From Bacteroidia bacterium (GTDB lineage: Bacteria > Bacteroidota > Bacteroidia > Cytophagales > Cyclobacteriaceae): 64,000 nt of DNA. The stretch spans positions 1 to 64,000 of the forward strand of contig JAUIFR010000002.1 in the NCBI GenBank assembly GCA_030430325.1, given 5' to 3'. Position numbers and translations under genes: made by a program. The notes beneath the pieces were generated by a model. The model had not been told where the DNA came from and did not search any database. It worked only from the letters and a program-made list of their open reading frames with translations. Positions 1 through 8,511 of this stretch are shown in pieces. The number at the start of each line of letters is the position of its first letter. The first letter of the stretch is position 1.

Positions 1-1
1 T

Positions 2-85
2 GAATCTAAACAGTTTAAATCCAAACTACTCAAAATGGATGATCAACAAGCCGAACTTTACCATATTATTTGTAAGTATTACTAA
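2..85 (+). CDS. C-terminal end of a truncated protein
   Basis: The frame is open from the left edge and stops with TAA at 83-85, giving about 27 residues that end in QAELYHIICKYY. The composition is protein-like (mixed charged and aromatic residues), and the frame is convergent with the next gene, with a 14-bp palindrome between them. Too little is present to name a family. It could be a chance open frame; the call rests on position and composition only. Confidence 0.4.
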   Translation, partial: ESKQFKSKLLKMDDQQAELYHIICKYY

Positions 86-128
86 CTAAAATCTTCGGGT
101 GTTGCAAAAATGAAAACAGGAAAAAGCT

Positions 129-142
129 AATTAACGTTAATT
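129..142. terminator. Short AT palindrome between convergent genes
   Basis: AATTAACGTTAATT is a perfect 14-bp palindrome between the partial plus-strand gene and the minus-strand glycosyltransferase. It could act as a weak bidirectional terminator, but has no G+C-rich stem. Confidence 0.3.
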
Positions 143-159
143 TATTCAATACATATATT

Positions 160-1449
160 TTATGGTGTTTTTGACCTATTTAGTATAGCCTTGGCGTAAC
201 GATCCCAACTTAAATGCTGTGCCATTTCGGTGATATTTTCGGCCGGTAGTGGCTGATCGATCGATTTGAGCATTACACGGGTCATGTCTTCAATGTTTTC
301 TGCCTCTGCCAAATAACCGTTGAACCCCTCCTTAACCGTTTCGGGGAAATGTCCTACTTTTGTTGCTAAAATAGGTAACTTGAAGTTATAACTTAATGAC
401 TCTATTCCCGAAGGTGTGGCATACGAATAAAACAATAATACGGTATAACTCACCTGAAAATACTGGTGTACATCCTCATTAGGTATAAATTGGTTAAATA
501 TTTGAACTTGATCCTGAATACCAAGTTTTTCAACTAATGCCAGAGGGTTATAATCTTGCTCGTTATCCTGACTACCCAGTAAGATTTTTTTAGCTAATCC
601 AAATACGGCCTTTTTAAGCTTAGTGACGAAGTTTTTATTGTCAAGTGTATTCCAAAATGACTCTCCACAAATTAATAAACTGACATCATCCCTCTGGCTA
701 CTCACTCGGCTAAATGCCTCTATAGCATGATGTAGCCCCTTATACTTTCTGATAAATCCAAAGAAAAGAAACACATGCTTCTTGAGGTTATGCTTGCGTT
801 TGAATGCATCTATATCGAAATTTGGATCTGGTGCAAATAAATTATAAATAGGATGAAACAACTTGATGACCGCATCTTTATCTGTTTCGGTCCTGCTTCC
901 TGTTTCGTTTATACTGAATTTTTTGTTTGGAAATAAGGATTGTAACTCATCAAAGGTTTTGTAGGCATGCACGATGTAATTATCCGCCCTCTTAAGCCCC
1001 CACTTTGTAAAAATTTGATCAATTTTGCTCTTTTCCTTTTGTATGACGAAATGCAAGTCCATCATTACCTCACAAGTATGAATTCGCTTCAATCGCTTAA
1101 TAATTCTACCAATAGGTAGCCCCTGGATGGCAATTGACCACTGGAAAATAACAATATCTGGTGCTAAACTTTTAATAAAATGAGCTGTTTTTTTCCATGA
1201 GGTAGGGTTGTTATAATTTGTAATGTAGGTAACGCCAATGTTTGTACCAGCTAATAAATCTGTTTTACTTACTTTATCTTTAAAATCTCGAGGCACGATG
1301 CTGGGGTACTGCTGTGTCCAAGATACAATATGCACATCTACCTGCGCTTGACTAGCAAGTGCTTTGGCTAATGAGGTATTATAATTGGATAGCCCTCCTT
1401 TAAATGCTGGCCCAGGCCCAAAGCAAACAACCTTTACCCGATCACCCAT
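160..1449 (-). CDS. Glycosyltransferase, GT4-like (GT-B fold)
   Basis: A 429-residue protein with the two-domain layout of retaining GT-B glycosyltransferases. The N-terminal Rossmann half starts VVCFGPGPAFKGGLSNYN, with the glycine-rich loop around residues 11-24. The C-terminal half has FLFFGFIRKYKGLHHAI (about 227-243) and a nucleotide-sugar binding segment PSGIESLSYNFKLPILATKV (about 343-362), which resembles the E-x7-E region of GT4 enzymes. No membrane segment is visible, so it is probably cytoplasmic or peripheral. The start codon lies 2 nt after the stop of the epimerase gene, so the two are almost certainly cotranscribed and likely serve one glycan pathway. Donor and acceptor cannot be read from the sequence. 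Confidence 0.85.
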   Translation of the reverse strand: MGDRVKVVCFGPGPAFKGGLSNYNTSLAKALASQAQVDVHIVSWTQQYPSIVPRDFKDKVSKTDLLAGTNIGVTYITNYNNPTSWKKTAHFIKSLAPDIVIFQWSIAIQGLPIGRIIKRLKRIHTCEVMMDLHFVIQKEKSKIDQIFTKWGLKRADNYIVHAYKTFDELQSLFPNKKFSINETGSRTETDKDAVIKLFHPIYNLFAPDPNFDIDAFKRKHNLKKHVFLFFGFIRKYKGLHHAIEAFSRVSSQRDDVSLLICGESFWNTLDNKNFVTKLKKAVFGLAKKILLGSQDNEQDYNPLALVEKLGIQDQVQIFNQFIPNEDVHQYFQVSYTVLLFYSYATPSGIESLSYNFKLPILATKVGHFPETVKEGFNGYLAEAENIEDMTRVMLKSIDQPLPAENITEMAQHLSWDRYAKAILNRSKTP

Positions 1450-1451
1450 GG

Positions 1452-2492
1452 CTAGTTTAAGGTATTTTTAACTGTTTCGTATACCCGGCGCATACCTTCT
1501 TCAATACTTATTTTGGCTTTCCAGCCAAGGGTTTCATTGACAAAATCCATGTTACAGTACCTGGAGTGTACCCCGACAGGTTTATCTAACAAGGGTTTAA
1601 TTTCGGGTTTGTAATCGGCAAAACTACAAAACACATCTATTATTTCTCTAAAATTGGTGAGTTTACCCATTCCGATATTAATAGCCGTGCCATCATGAAT
1701 GTGATCCATGGCATGCAGGGTACAATCAAGTACATCATCGATATGCACAAAATCCCGACCCTGATAGCCACTTCCCCATACTTCAAAGGGGTTTTCCTTA
1801 AGTGCTGCGCGCCGTGCAATTGCAGGTATTGGATATGTAAAATCCTGATCTTCTCCATATCCCGAAAAAGGCCTGATACAGGTTATTTTTACGCCATAAT
1901 GTGAGGCGGCTATTTTAGCTAAATACTCACCAGTAAGCTTGGTCCACCCATAAGTCATATCTGGCTGGCCCATACTGTTAAAATCAATATCTGATTCGCG
2001 AAGCTGTATGGTGTTAGCTTCTGTCTGCTTGCTTATTGGATATGCAGCACTTGAGCTTGGATACAGCACTCGCGCAGGTTTATTTCTGGTGATCCAATAA
2101 AAAAATTCCGCATCGATCGATAAATCTAGCGCCACCATCATGGGGTCACCATCGATCTTGGCACGTCCTCCTACGATTGCAGCCAGGTGGAATACATCTT
2201 CAAACTGATCAATTTCAATACCATACGTATCGTTAAACCAGGATTCATTTTCGATGAAATTTCGTACTATGGTCCTAAAGTCTTCTTTAATGAAAAGGAG
2301 CCTCTCCTCTGACCCATATATTTCTAAATTTTTTATTTGCTTTGATAGTGGTTGGCCAAGCCATTTAGAAGGTTCAATACCAACCGAGAGGTCATCGATA
2401 AATACGATTCGATCATTGGTAGTTTGAAAGAGTCGCTTTACTAGGTTTCTACCCACAAACCCACATCCGCCTGAAATTAAATGTGTACGCAT
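1452..2492 (-). CDS. NAD-dependent nucleotide-sugar epimerase/dehydratase (extended SDR)
   Basis: I chose the start at 2492 because the protein then begins MRTHLISGGCGFVGRN, placing the GxxGxxG dinucleotide-binding motif at residues 8-14 as usual. An in-frame ATG at 2555 would add 21 residues unlike this family and would run through the promoter region. Other family marks are FHLAAIVGG, PSSSAAYP (about 145-152) and the catalytic Y181-x3-K185 in YGWTKLTGEY. The length of 346 residues is normal for extended SDR sugar epimerases. It forms a tight pair with the downstream glycosyltransferase, so it probably makes or modifies that enzyme's sugar donor. The exact sugar is unknown. Confidence 0.85.
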   Translation of the reverse strand: MRTHLISGGCGFVGRNLVKRLFQTTNDRIVFIDDLSVGIEPSKWLGQPLSKQIKNLEIYGSEERLLFIKEDFRTIVRNFIENESWFNDTYGIEIDQFEDVFHLAAIVGGRAKIDGDPMMVALDLSIDAEFFYWITRNKPARVLYPSSSAAYPISKQTEANTIQLRESDIDFNSMGQPDMTYGWTKLTGEYLAKIAASHYGVKITCIRPFSGYGEDQDFTYPIPAIARRAALKENPFEVWGSGYQGRDFVHIDDVLDCTLHAMDHIHDGTAINIGMGKLTNFREIIDVFCSFADYKPEIKPLLDKPVGVHSRYCNMDFVNETLGWKAKISIEEGMRRVYETVKNTLN

Positions 2493-2578
2493 AAAAATAT
2501 TGTTATGGCGCAAATATAAATAATTATTAGGTTTTGGGTGGAATAAATGGGGCAAATTAGGTCGAATATCTATGAAAA

Positions 2579-2608
2579 AATGAACGAAATTTGCAAATTT
2601 CGTTCATT
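2579..2608 (-). terminator. 30-bp perfect AT palindrome over a stop codon
   Basis: A perfect 30-bp inverted repeat centred on TTTGCAAA at 2593/2594, with arms containing GAACGAAAT. Its right edge contains two bases of the TAA stop (2607-2609) of the von Willebrand-like gene. Transcribed, it would form a 13-14 bp stem, likely ending that operon. It belongs to the palindrome family also seen at 18054 and 26927. Confidence 0.6.
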
Positions 2609-3866
2609 ATTGCTTGCCTTTGAATACAAATCCACCATTTTCATATTGATAAAGTAGTTTGTCAACCTGCAGCCACATTCCTTCTTCAATGGTTCTGATA
2701 TTTTCAATATCGCTATATTCTGTATGTAGAGAACCTTTTGTAAATTTGGCCAATTTCAGATAGTGTGGCTGTATGGCAACGTCTTCATAGAGTGTGTTAC
2801 CACATAGTATTATGTGTACTGGTTTACGAATGGTTTTCATGAATTTACTATATCTAACAGGGCTGATATTATCGGCAATCAGGATAAACTCTTCAGCATT
2901 GGGAAATTGTTTTTGTGCAGAATAGAGTGCTTCAATGTCATTTTCTTCAATGTCTACGTTCTTCATACCATTTTTTGCGGCCTCAAGCATTTTATTTGAA
3001 ATACTATCAATTTGCTGTGAATTAGTTACATACATGCCGCCTTCGGCATTAGGGTCAAGGCTGAGAGGTATACCCTCGCTTGTACAATCATTAAAAAACA
3101 CAAACCCTTTAATTGATTTTACCTCCTTGTAGCGCTTCAACCACGTGATAACCTGTGTGCCATATTTGTACATGCTCGATGACCAATCACATACTATTAC
3201 TACATTATTCCAAGTGCTTTTATGGCGTTCAAGTACTTTATATGTGATAGAGTCTTCTCGCTTAATTCGATCTTTTTGAATGAGGTCTAGTATTTCCTCT
3301 TTCCTTAATTCGAATGGTGTTGGCATAAGCAGTGGTTTGTTATCTGCAATGGTTGATGTTGAGAGCTGCCCGTCATCTAAATCTTCTAGGCTTATGTTTA
3401 AATCTTTTACCTCTATTTTTTCGAAAAGTACAGGCAGGGAATCTGCCATATTACTCACTTCATTGTTAATATTTTCACTATCGACTCTATTCGATTGATT
3501 CTTAGTTTCCTCAAAACCAAGTTGTTCAAAATTTTCTGTTGGATCTTCTGTAGCGTTTAACTTTTTTACATTAATTGACTTAATATTATTTAATAAATAA
3601 GATGCTTGATATGGAATATCTTTTACGGCCAATCTATCAGCAGTAAAAAACCCTATAGAACCAGATGTAACAGCTGTAAGAATAATTTTTGCAGAGCTGG
3701 AGCCCATCCAAGTGGTAAATTTACTCCAAAAAGAGACCTGCGTTGCAACTGGCAGAGTACTGTTGAGCATGGAACTCATTTGCTCCCAGTGTGCAGGATC
3801 ATAATCGGCCGTCATTTTTTCGGCTGATTTTTTTACGATATCGTGCAACTGTTCGTCGTTAAGCAT
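2607..3866 (-). CDS. Membrane-anchored VWA-like protein, probable partner of the ECF sigma factor
   Basis: A 419-residue protein with three parts. The first 45 residues (MLNDEQLHDIVKKSAEKM, then AHWEQMSSML) are acidic-helical and resemble the cytoplasmic part of Bacteroidetes anti-sigma proteins. A hydrophobic segment at about 58-77 is a likely membrane span. The C-terminal half carries a von Willebrand A-like fold with VVIVCDWSSSMY, whose D227-x-S229-x-S231 matches a MIDAS metal site. Its start codon overlaps the sigma gene's end by 8 nt, so translation is probably coupled. This pairing suggests control of the sigma factor, possibly by sensing on the far side of the membrane. That role is inferred; the residues do not match a classic zinc anti-sigma domain. 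Confidence 0.7.
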   Translation of the reverse strand: MLNDEQLHDIVKKSAEKMTADYDPAHWEQMSSMLNSTLPVATQVSFWSKFTTWMGSSSAKIILTAVTSGSIGFFTADRLAVKDIPYQASYLLNNIKSINVKKLNATEDPTENFEQLGFEETKNQSNRVDSENINNEVSNMADSLPVLFEKIEVKDLNISLEDLDDGQLSTSTIADNKPLLMPTPFELRKEEILDLIQKDRIKREDSITYKVLERHKSTWNNVVIVCDWSSSMYKYGTQVITWLKRYKEVKSIKGFVFFNDCTSEGIPLSLDPNAEGGMYVTNSQQIDSISNKMLEAAKNGMKNVDIEENDIEALYSAQKQFPNAEEFILIADNISPVRYSKFMKTIRKPVHIILCGNTLYEDVAIQPHYLKLAKFTKGSLHTEYSDIENIRTIEEGMWLQVDKLLYQYENGGFVFKGKQ

Positions 3867-4404
3867 AATCTCTAATACTGTTACTAATTAATTGGCGCAA
3901 TTTTTTGTTTGCCGCAGTGAGGTGCGCTCTGGAAGTGCTATCTGCAATTCCCAACTCTGCTGCGATTTCTTTATGTGAGTATCCTTCTATAACATATAGT
4001 ACAAAAACGATCCGGTAAGTATCCGGTAGCTTTTGAACCAGCTCCATTATTTCTTCTGCGGATAATTGATCTTCTACATTTTCTGAAACATTTACCTCAT
4101 TTGCCTCCTCTATATCCTCTGCATACTTAAATTTATTATTTTTTCTGTGATAATCTATAGCTGTATTCACTAATATTCTTCTAAACCAACTTTTGAAGTG
4201 CTGAACTTCTGTATTTTTTGCCAGATTTTTAAATGCTTTCATGAATGCATCATTCATTATTTCTACCGCTTCATATTCATTATTAACATAACTAATACAA
4301 GTCGCCAAAGCATAAGAATAGTATTTTCTGTATAACTGTTCTTGGGCTTTGCGTTTGTTTTTTCTACATCCCTCTATTATGTTAAAATCTTCTGTCTGCT
4401 TCAA
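3859..4404 (-). CDS. ECF-type RNA polymerase sigma factor
   Basis: A 181-residue sigma-70 family protein with only regions 2 and 4. Region 2 spans about 22-88 (LYRKYYSYALATCISYV, then AVEIMNDAFMKAFKNL and FKSWFRRILVNTAIDYHR, which contact the core enzyme and the -10 DNA). Region 4 spans about 120-172 (LVQKLPDTYRIVFVLYVIEG, then the helix-turn-helix YSHKEIAAELGIADSTSRAH). The linker at 92-116 is acidic. It overlaps the downstream membrane VWA-like gene by 8 nt, the usual arrangement of an ECF factor with its regulator. A perfect 19-bp palindrome lies 67 bp upstream of its start. Target genes are not apparent. Confidence 0.93.
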   Translation of the reverse strand: MKQTEDFNIIEGCRKNKRKAQEQLYRKYYSYALATCISYVNNEYEAVEIMNDAFMKAFKNLAKNTEVQHFKSWFRRILVNTAIDYHRKNNKFKYAEDIEEANEVNVSENVEDQLSAEEIMELVQKLPDTYRIVFVLYVIEGYSHKEIAAELGIADSTSRAHLTAANKKLRQLISNSIRDYA

Positions 4405-4470
4405 TGTTACAATGCTAAACGATTAAAGTCATAATCCTTAAATATGATATGAGAATAATTTGCATGAAGT

Positions 4471-4489
4471 ATATCTTTTCAAAAGATAT
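4471..4489. promoter_or_regulatory. 19-bp palindrome upstream of the sigma factor gene
   Basis: ATATCTTTT and AAAAGATAT flank a single C at 4480, a perfect 9+1+9 inverted repeat. It lies 67 bp upstream of the sigma start and 145 bp from the end of the stress-protein gene. A dimeric repressor or activator site fits; a weak hairpin is also possible. Confidence 0.35.
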
Positions 4490-4606
4490 TACCTCAGAAC
4501 AGTTGTTGATTTATACTATAATTATTATTCATATTAAAATCGCTTCAATTACATGACGATACAACTTGTAAAAACGCTGGAAATCAGCATAGAAAAATTC
4601 ATGAAA

Positions 4607-4634
4607 TAATTATATATAATTGATTTTTAAATCA
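4607..4634 (-). terminator. AT-rich palindromes after the stress-protein gene
   Basis: AATTATATATAATT (4607-4620) is followed directly by TGATTTTTAAATCA (4621-4634), two small inverted repeats abutting the TAA stop codon at 4635-4637. They are placed to end transcription of the stress protein gene, but the stems contain almost no G+C. Confidence 0.35.
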
Positions 4635-5561
4635 TTATAATTTAAATAGTGCTTCAAAAAAGTTTAAATTTTCACCCTTTTGTTTGACGACTAGTAGCGG
4701 AATGTGCTTGTTAAACCCTACTAGTTTTTCAGCAATACTACCCAAAAGTATGGCAGCGGCAGCTGTTCTGCCCTTAGAGCCAATTATAATTAAGTCCACC
4801 TTTGCTTGCTCTGCATAAAAGTGAATTTTATCCGCTGGTTTTTGATCTTCGTCTAGCGTGCATTCAAAGTGGATGTTTGCTTTGTTTATCTGCTCAAGTG
4901 TGCTGAGAAACGTTTGGCTGTCATTGGTGGCATTTTGCTTCATGATACCAGCAAACTCCTCGTATGATTTCCCAGATTTGTGGTAACCAGTCGGTACAAA
5001 ATAGACATGCTGGCAGTGTATTTTAACTTGGTCTAACCCTGGCCACTGTTGTATCTGTAATGCCTTCTCTACAGCTAATTTAGAAAACTCAGAGAAATCA
5101 ACTGGCACTAGTATGGAGCTAATCTTAAAGGGCGTATTTTCTGGAACTAACAAAACAGAGCAGGATGACATAGTGGCGATTTTACCTGGTATTACCCCTT
5201 TTCCATCTAATTCTAACTTTCTGCCCATTAGTATTAAATCAATCTCTTTAATCTTTGCCCATCGTAAAATTAAGTTGGTGGAGTTACCCTCTTTAATGGC
5301 GATTTCTATGCTACAATTTGGTGCATCAAAGTATTTTGTTAATGATTCTTGAACTCTCTGTGTGAGTGCTTCATCAGTAGGCGCTAACAAGTCCGGATAG
5401 GCTTCCGCTACCTCTTTTGGAAGTTCAAGGTTTTTACTTATATGAATAAAATATACCTTTTCTACATTTCCTAATTTACAGAGCATAGACGTGTATTGTA
5501 TGAGTGTGGCATCCATTTCTGAGAAATCTAGCCCTACAAGAATTCGTTTAAACGTATACAT
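4635..5561 (-). CDS. Tandem-domain universal stress protein
   Basis: A 308-residue protein made of two UspA domains (about 1-142 and 147-294). The second domain has the ATP-binding motif G-2x-G-9x-G(S): G261, G264 and G274-S275 in GSKGRTAAAAILLGS. The first domain has MGRKLELDGKGVIPGKIAT at the matching place, where the spacing and the last glycine are not conserved, so only the second half probably binds nucleotide. Both domains open with the usual ILVGLDFSE / ILVPVDFSE strand. It is cytoplasmic, monocistronic by spacing, and lies between bioD and the sigma gene. Tandem Usp proteins are common in Bacteroidetes; the stress it answers is not visible. Confidence 0.9.
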   Translation of the reverse strand: MYTFKRILVGLDFSEMDATLIQYTSMLCKLGNVEKVYFIHISKNLELPKEVAEAYPDLLAPTDEALTQRVQESLTKYFDAPNCSIEIAIKEGNSTNLILRWAKIKEIDLILMGRKLELDGKGVIPGKIATMSSCSVLLVPENTPFKISSILVPVDFSEFSKLAVEKALQIQQWPGLDQVKIHCQHVYFVPTGYHKSGKSYEEFAGIMKQNATNDSQTFLSTLEQINKANIHFECTLDEDQKPADKIHFYAEQAKVDLIIIGSKGRTAAAAILLGSIAEKLVGFNKHIPLLVVKQKGENLNFFEALFKL

Positions 5562-5634
5562 ATCAAATCTTTTAATTAATTAAATTTAGAAAACAGCCAT
5601 ATTTGTCTTGCATAAAGTTACTAATCATTTGCTA

Positions 5635-5659
5635 AAATTAAATAAGTTCGATTTAATTT
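5635..5659 (-). terminator. AT-rich hairpin overlapping the bioD stop
   Basis: AAATTAAAT (5635-5643) and ATTTAATTT (5651-5659) are perfect 9-bp arms around a 7-nt loop. The right arm contains two bases of the bioD TAA stop (5658-5660). Another case of a stop codon built into a palindrome. Confidence 0.5.
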
Positions 5660-6275
5660 AAAATTTACTTAACTTGCTTTTTATACCATGTGCATGTTGT
5701 TGAATAAATATTGGGTCTATTTTATCTGTTTTTGGAATTGAATATAAGTGAGGAATGGAAGTTCTGGCTAAAATGGCACGCATGCTGTCTTCATTTTGAT
5801 CTCCATTAAAAATAATCCCTTCAACTTTGATGTTATTTTGCTTTAATACGTCAAGTGTAAGTAGTGTATGATTTATGCTTCCTAAATAGTAGTTTGAAAC
5901 TAAAATCAATGGTACTTTTAGATGTATAATCAGATCAAGAATAGTTTCACGCTCATTTAAAGGCACTAACACTCCCCCTGCACCTTCGATAATAAGGTTA
6001 TTATGTGTTTTTGGAAGGCTAATTTTACATAAATCAATTTGTTGGTTTTCCATCTTGGCGGCTTGGTGTGGAGACACTGGACTTGAGAAAAGATATGCTT
6101 CTGGATGAGTTCGAACTTTTTTCCCTAACAATTTGGTAATCATATCAGTATCTCTCGGTTCTCCAGATTGAACGGGTTTCCAGTAGTCAGCTTCAAGTGC
6201 CTGTGTAAGAATCGCACTTATTAAGGTTTTTCCGCTATCAGTACCAATGGCACTCACAAAAAACGATTTTCCCAT
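5658..6275 (-). CDS. bioD: Dethiobiotin synthase
   Basis: A 205-residue P-loop enzyme of biotin synthesis that uses ATP and CO2 to close the ureido ring of 7,8-diaminopelargonate. The P-loop is GTDSGKT (11-17), followed by the substrate lysine in WKPVQSG (about 32-38). The conserved IIEGAGGVLVPLNE segment, which carries the catalytic/Mg-binding glutamate, is near residue 97. The length is a little short for BioD (about 220-230), mostly in the C-terminal part. No other bio genes are adjacent. It is divergent from upp, sharing an 87-bp intergenic region. A stop-overlapping AT hairpin follows it. Confidence 0.92.
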   Translation of the reverse strand: MGKSFFVSAIGTDSGKTLISAILTQALEADYWKPVQSGEPRDTDMITKLLGKKVRTHPEAYLFSSPVSPHQAAKMENQQIDLCKISLPKTHNNLIIEGAGGVLVPLNERETILDLIIHLKVPLILVSNYYLGSINHTLLTLDVLKQNNIKVEGIIFNGDQNEDSMRAILARTSIPHLYSIPKTDKIDPIFIQQHAHGIKSKLSKF

Positions 6276-6362
6276 GTTAATATTACTTATAATTTTTGAA
6301 TTTAAATTGATTGCCCTCTAGTTTAATTTTTGTAATTTAAAAATTTATAACAAATTGCAAGT

Positions 6363-7010
6363 ATGTTTATTTTATCCGAATCTAACTCTATTGCTTGCCA
6401 TTTTTTGGGTGAACTACGTGATCGAAATATACAAAATGATCGCATGAGATTCCGAAGAAATTTAGAACGCTTAGGCGAAATAATGGCGTATGAGATTTCC
6501 AAAAAGATGCATTATCATGCAACGGAAATCAGAACACCACTTGGTGTTCGGAGGGTTAGTAACTTAGATCAAAACCCAGTTATTATTACGATTTTAAGGG
6601 CTGGACTTCCTTTTTTTCAGGGATTCATTAATTATTTTGAACATGCGGCCTGTGGGTTTATTGGTGCTTTTCGGCAAAATGAAGGAAACTTTGATGAAGT
6701 TTCTATCCAATTGGGGTATAGGGCGATTTCGGATATAAATAATAAGGAAGTAATTATTGCTGATCCTATGTTGGCAACTGGGAAATCATTAGTAAAGGCA
6801 ATCGATCAGCTTACGGACTATGGTATACCATCCAAAATTCATATTGCATCTGCCATTGCTGCACCTGAAGGAGTGGCATATTTGGATCAACAAATAAGTC
6901 TTGAATATGAATTGTGGTTAGGTGATTTGGATGAACGCTTAAATGAGCGTGCTTATATAATCCCAGGATTAGGTGATGCTGGGGATTTAGCTTATGGTAA
7001 AAAAAATTAA
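6363..7010 (+). CDS. upp: Uracil phosphoribosyltransferase
   Basis: A 215-residue type I phosphoribosyltransferase that makes UMP from uracil and PRPP in pyrimidine salvage. The PRPP loop is VIIADPMLATGKSLVKAI (about 130-147). The uracil-binding C-terminus has PGLGDAGDLAYG (201-212), typical of UPRT, and ILRAGLPFFQGF (77-88) is the second conserved stretch. It is the first of three plus-strand genes with short gaps (11 and 9 nt), so probably heads an operon with the cation exchanger and a small membrane protein. Confidence 0.94.
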   Translation: MFILSESNSIACHFLGELRDRNIQNDRMRFRRNLERLGEIMAYEISKKMHYHATEIRTPLGVRRVSNLDQNPVIITILRAGLPFFQGFINYFEHAACGFIGAFRQNEGNFDEVSIQLGYRAISDINNKEVIIADPMLATGKSLVKAIDQLTDYGIPSKIHIASAIAAPEGVAYLDQQISLEYELWLGDLDERLNERAYIIPGLGDAGDLAYGKKN

Positions 7011-7021
7011 ATTAAGAGGAG

Positions 7022-7987
7022 ATGTCATTTGATGTATTTCTTCTTTTTCCGGGATTATTTGTGCTAATATTAGGGAGTGACTTTCTCGTTAGAGGAGCAT
7101 CTAGCCTAGCACTTAGATTTAGAATTACGCCACTGGTGGTTGGACTGACCATTGTGGCGTTTGGCACATCTGCGCCTGAGTTAATCATCAGTGTAAAGTC
7201 AGCATTAATGGGTAGCTCTGACCTTACTATGGGCAATGTAGTTGGTTCTAACATTTGTAACCTGACCCTGGTATTAGGAATAACAGCTGTTTTAATGCCT
7301 ATCCGTGTAAATATTGATAGCATACGAATAGATTGGCCAATCACAATGGGTAGCTCATTACTGTTGATTTTTGTTGTGAGAGACGGCATAGTAAATATGC
7401 TTGAAGGAGTACTCTTCATTATAATACTTATACTTTACAATATCTTTGTCATAAAGAAAGCCAGAAAAACATCAGAAGCTTTATACGAAGAGGAGGATTT
7501 CGTAGATATTTCTAGCAAACATTTTTATGAAGATGTATTCTACATTTTATTAGGATGCGTAGGTTTATATTATGGTTCGGAGTGGTTTATAGAAGGTGCC
7601 AAAATTTTGGCACGTGATATTGGTGTGAGTGAGCGTGTAATTGGAATTACAGTTTTGGCTTTTGGCACGAGCTTGCCAGAGTTAGTTACGGCACTAGTTG
7701 CTTCGTTTAGGAAAGAAACGGATATTGCAATTGGTAATTTAATGGGTTCAAACATCTTCAATATTCTCTCTATACTTGGCATTACAAGTATAATTAAGGA
7801 GGTGGAAGTGAGTGAATTGATTCAAAATATTGATTTATGGTGGATGATTGCTATTACATTCATCATTTTGCCTATGATGCTTTTTAAAAGGCGTTTTTTA
7901 AGAATTGAAGGGGCCATTCTAGTAGTCATTTATATTTACTATACCTATATTGTTTTTTCCGCATCAAACCCCTTGGGCATTTTATAA
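7022..7987 (+). CDS. Calcium/sodium antiporter (CaCA family, YrbG-like)
   Basis: A 321-residue inner-membrane protein with about ten hydrophobic segments arranged as two homologous halves. Each half carries the alpha-repeat ion site: GLTIVAFGTSAPELIISV with GNVVGSNICNLTLVLG in the first, and GITVLAFGTSLPELVTAL with GNLMGSNIFNILSILG in the second. The acidic residues of both PEL motifs, which bind the cation, are present. It starts 11 nt after upp, preceded by AAGAGGAG, which could act as a ribosome-binding sequence. The family exchanges Ca2+ for Na+ or K+; exact ion specificity cannot be read. Confidence 0.92.
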   Translation: MSFDVFLLFPGLFVLILGSDFLVRGASSLALRFRITPLVVGLTIVAFGTSAPELIISVKSALMGSSDLTMGNVVGSNICNLTLVLGITAVLMPIRVNIDSIRIDWPITMGSSLLLIFVVRDGIVNMLEGVLFIIILILYNIFVIKKARKTSEALYEEEDFVDISSKHFYEDVFYILLGCVGLYYGSEWFIEGAKILARDIGVSERVIGITVLAFGTSLPELVTALVASFRKETDIAIGNLMGSNIFNILSILGITSIIKEVEVSELIQNIDLWWMIAITFIILPMMLFKRRFLRIEGAILVVIYIYYTYIVFSASNPLGIL

Positions 7988-7996
7988 TTTACCTGC

Positions 7997-8440
7997 ATGG
8001 AGCTTATCAAATATTTGACTGTATATACAATGAGTATGTTCAAATTTATCATGGGGCCTGTTTTGGGTAAGTTTTATGGGTTACCCATTCCAATTAGTAT
8101 TTTGTTGACTATAGGTGGAATGATGACAAGTGTGCTATTGTTTACACAATTTGGCGAGTACTTGAGACCAAAATTTAACCTAATATTTTACAGGAATAAG
8201 AAAAAATTCAGTAAGCGAAACCGGCAATTTATTAAACTATGGCGTCGTTACGGTGTATTAGGTGTATCTATACTTACTCCTTTAATTTTTACACCAATTG
8301 GCGGTACGATCTTAATTTCGATTGTCGGTGCAAAAAAATACCAAATCTATAGCTACATGCTATTCAGTGCAAGCATTTGGTCAATAATACTCAACCTTGC
8401 CACAAATGCCTTTTGGGAATTTTTTAGACAAACCTTATGA
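7997..8440 (+). CDS. Small polytopic membrane protein
   Basis: A 147-residue protein with three to four likely membrane spans (about 15-30, 33-50, 86-110 and 117-137) and a basic cytoplasmic loop FYRNKKKFSKRNRQFIKLWRR in the middle. The stretch GVLGVSILTPLIFTPIGGTI resembles the small multidrug export (DUF2062/Sm_multidrug_ex-like) or DedA-like re-entrant loops, but I cannot assign it firmly. It begins 9 nt after the antiporter gene and is probably the last gene of that operon. A hairpin follows it. Confidence 0.75.
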   Translation: MELIKYLTVYTMSMFKFIMGPVLGKFYGLPIPISILLTIGGMMTSVLLFTQFGEYLRPKFNLIFYRNKKKFSKRNRQFIKLWRRYGVLGVSILTPLIFTPIGGTILISIVGAKKYQIYSYMLFSASIWSIILNLATNAFWEFFRQTL

Positions 8441-8455
8441 AAAATGGTATAAAGA

Positions 8456-8490
8456 GTAAAAAAAAGAAGGTCACAACAACCTCCTCTTTT
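8456..8490. terminator. Probable bidirectional terminator
   Basis: An A-rich arm ending AAGAAGG and a T-rich arm CCTCCTCTTTT flank the loop TCACAACAA between two convergent genes (ends at 8440 and 8512). The A and T tracts give it the form of a two-way intrinsic terminator, with imperfect pairing. Confidence 0.5.
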
Positions 8491-8511
8491 ATTTCTTAAA
8501 ACCGAACTAAA

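Noticed and set aside
2493..2555. An upstream ATG that would extend the epimerase by 21 residues
   Set aside because: The extension is not like the family and places the dinucleotide motif too far from the N-terminus.
7012..7419. Minus-strand 135-codon frame across the antiporter gene
   Set aside because: It is antisense to the conserved exchanger motifs and lacks any own features; shadow of the real gene.
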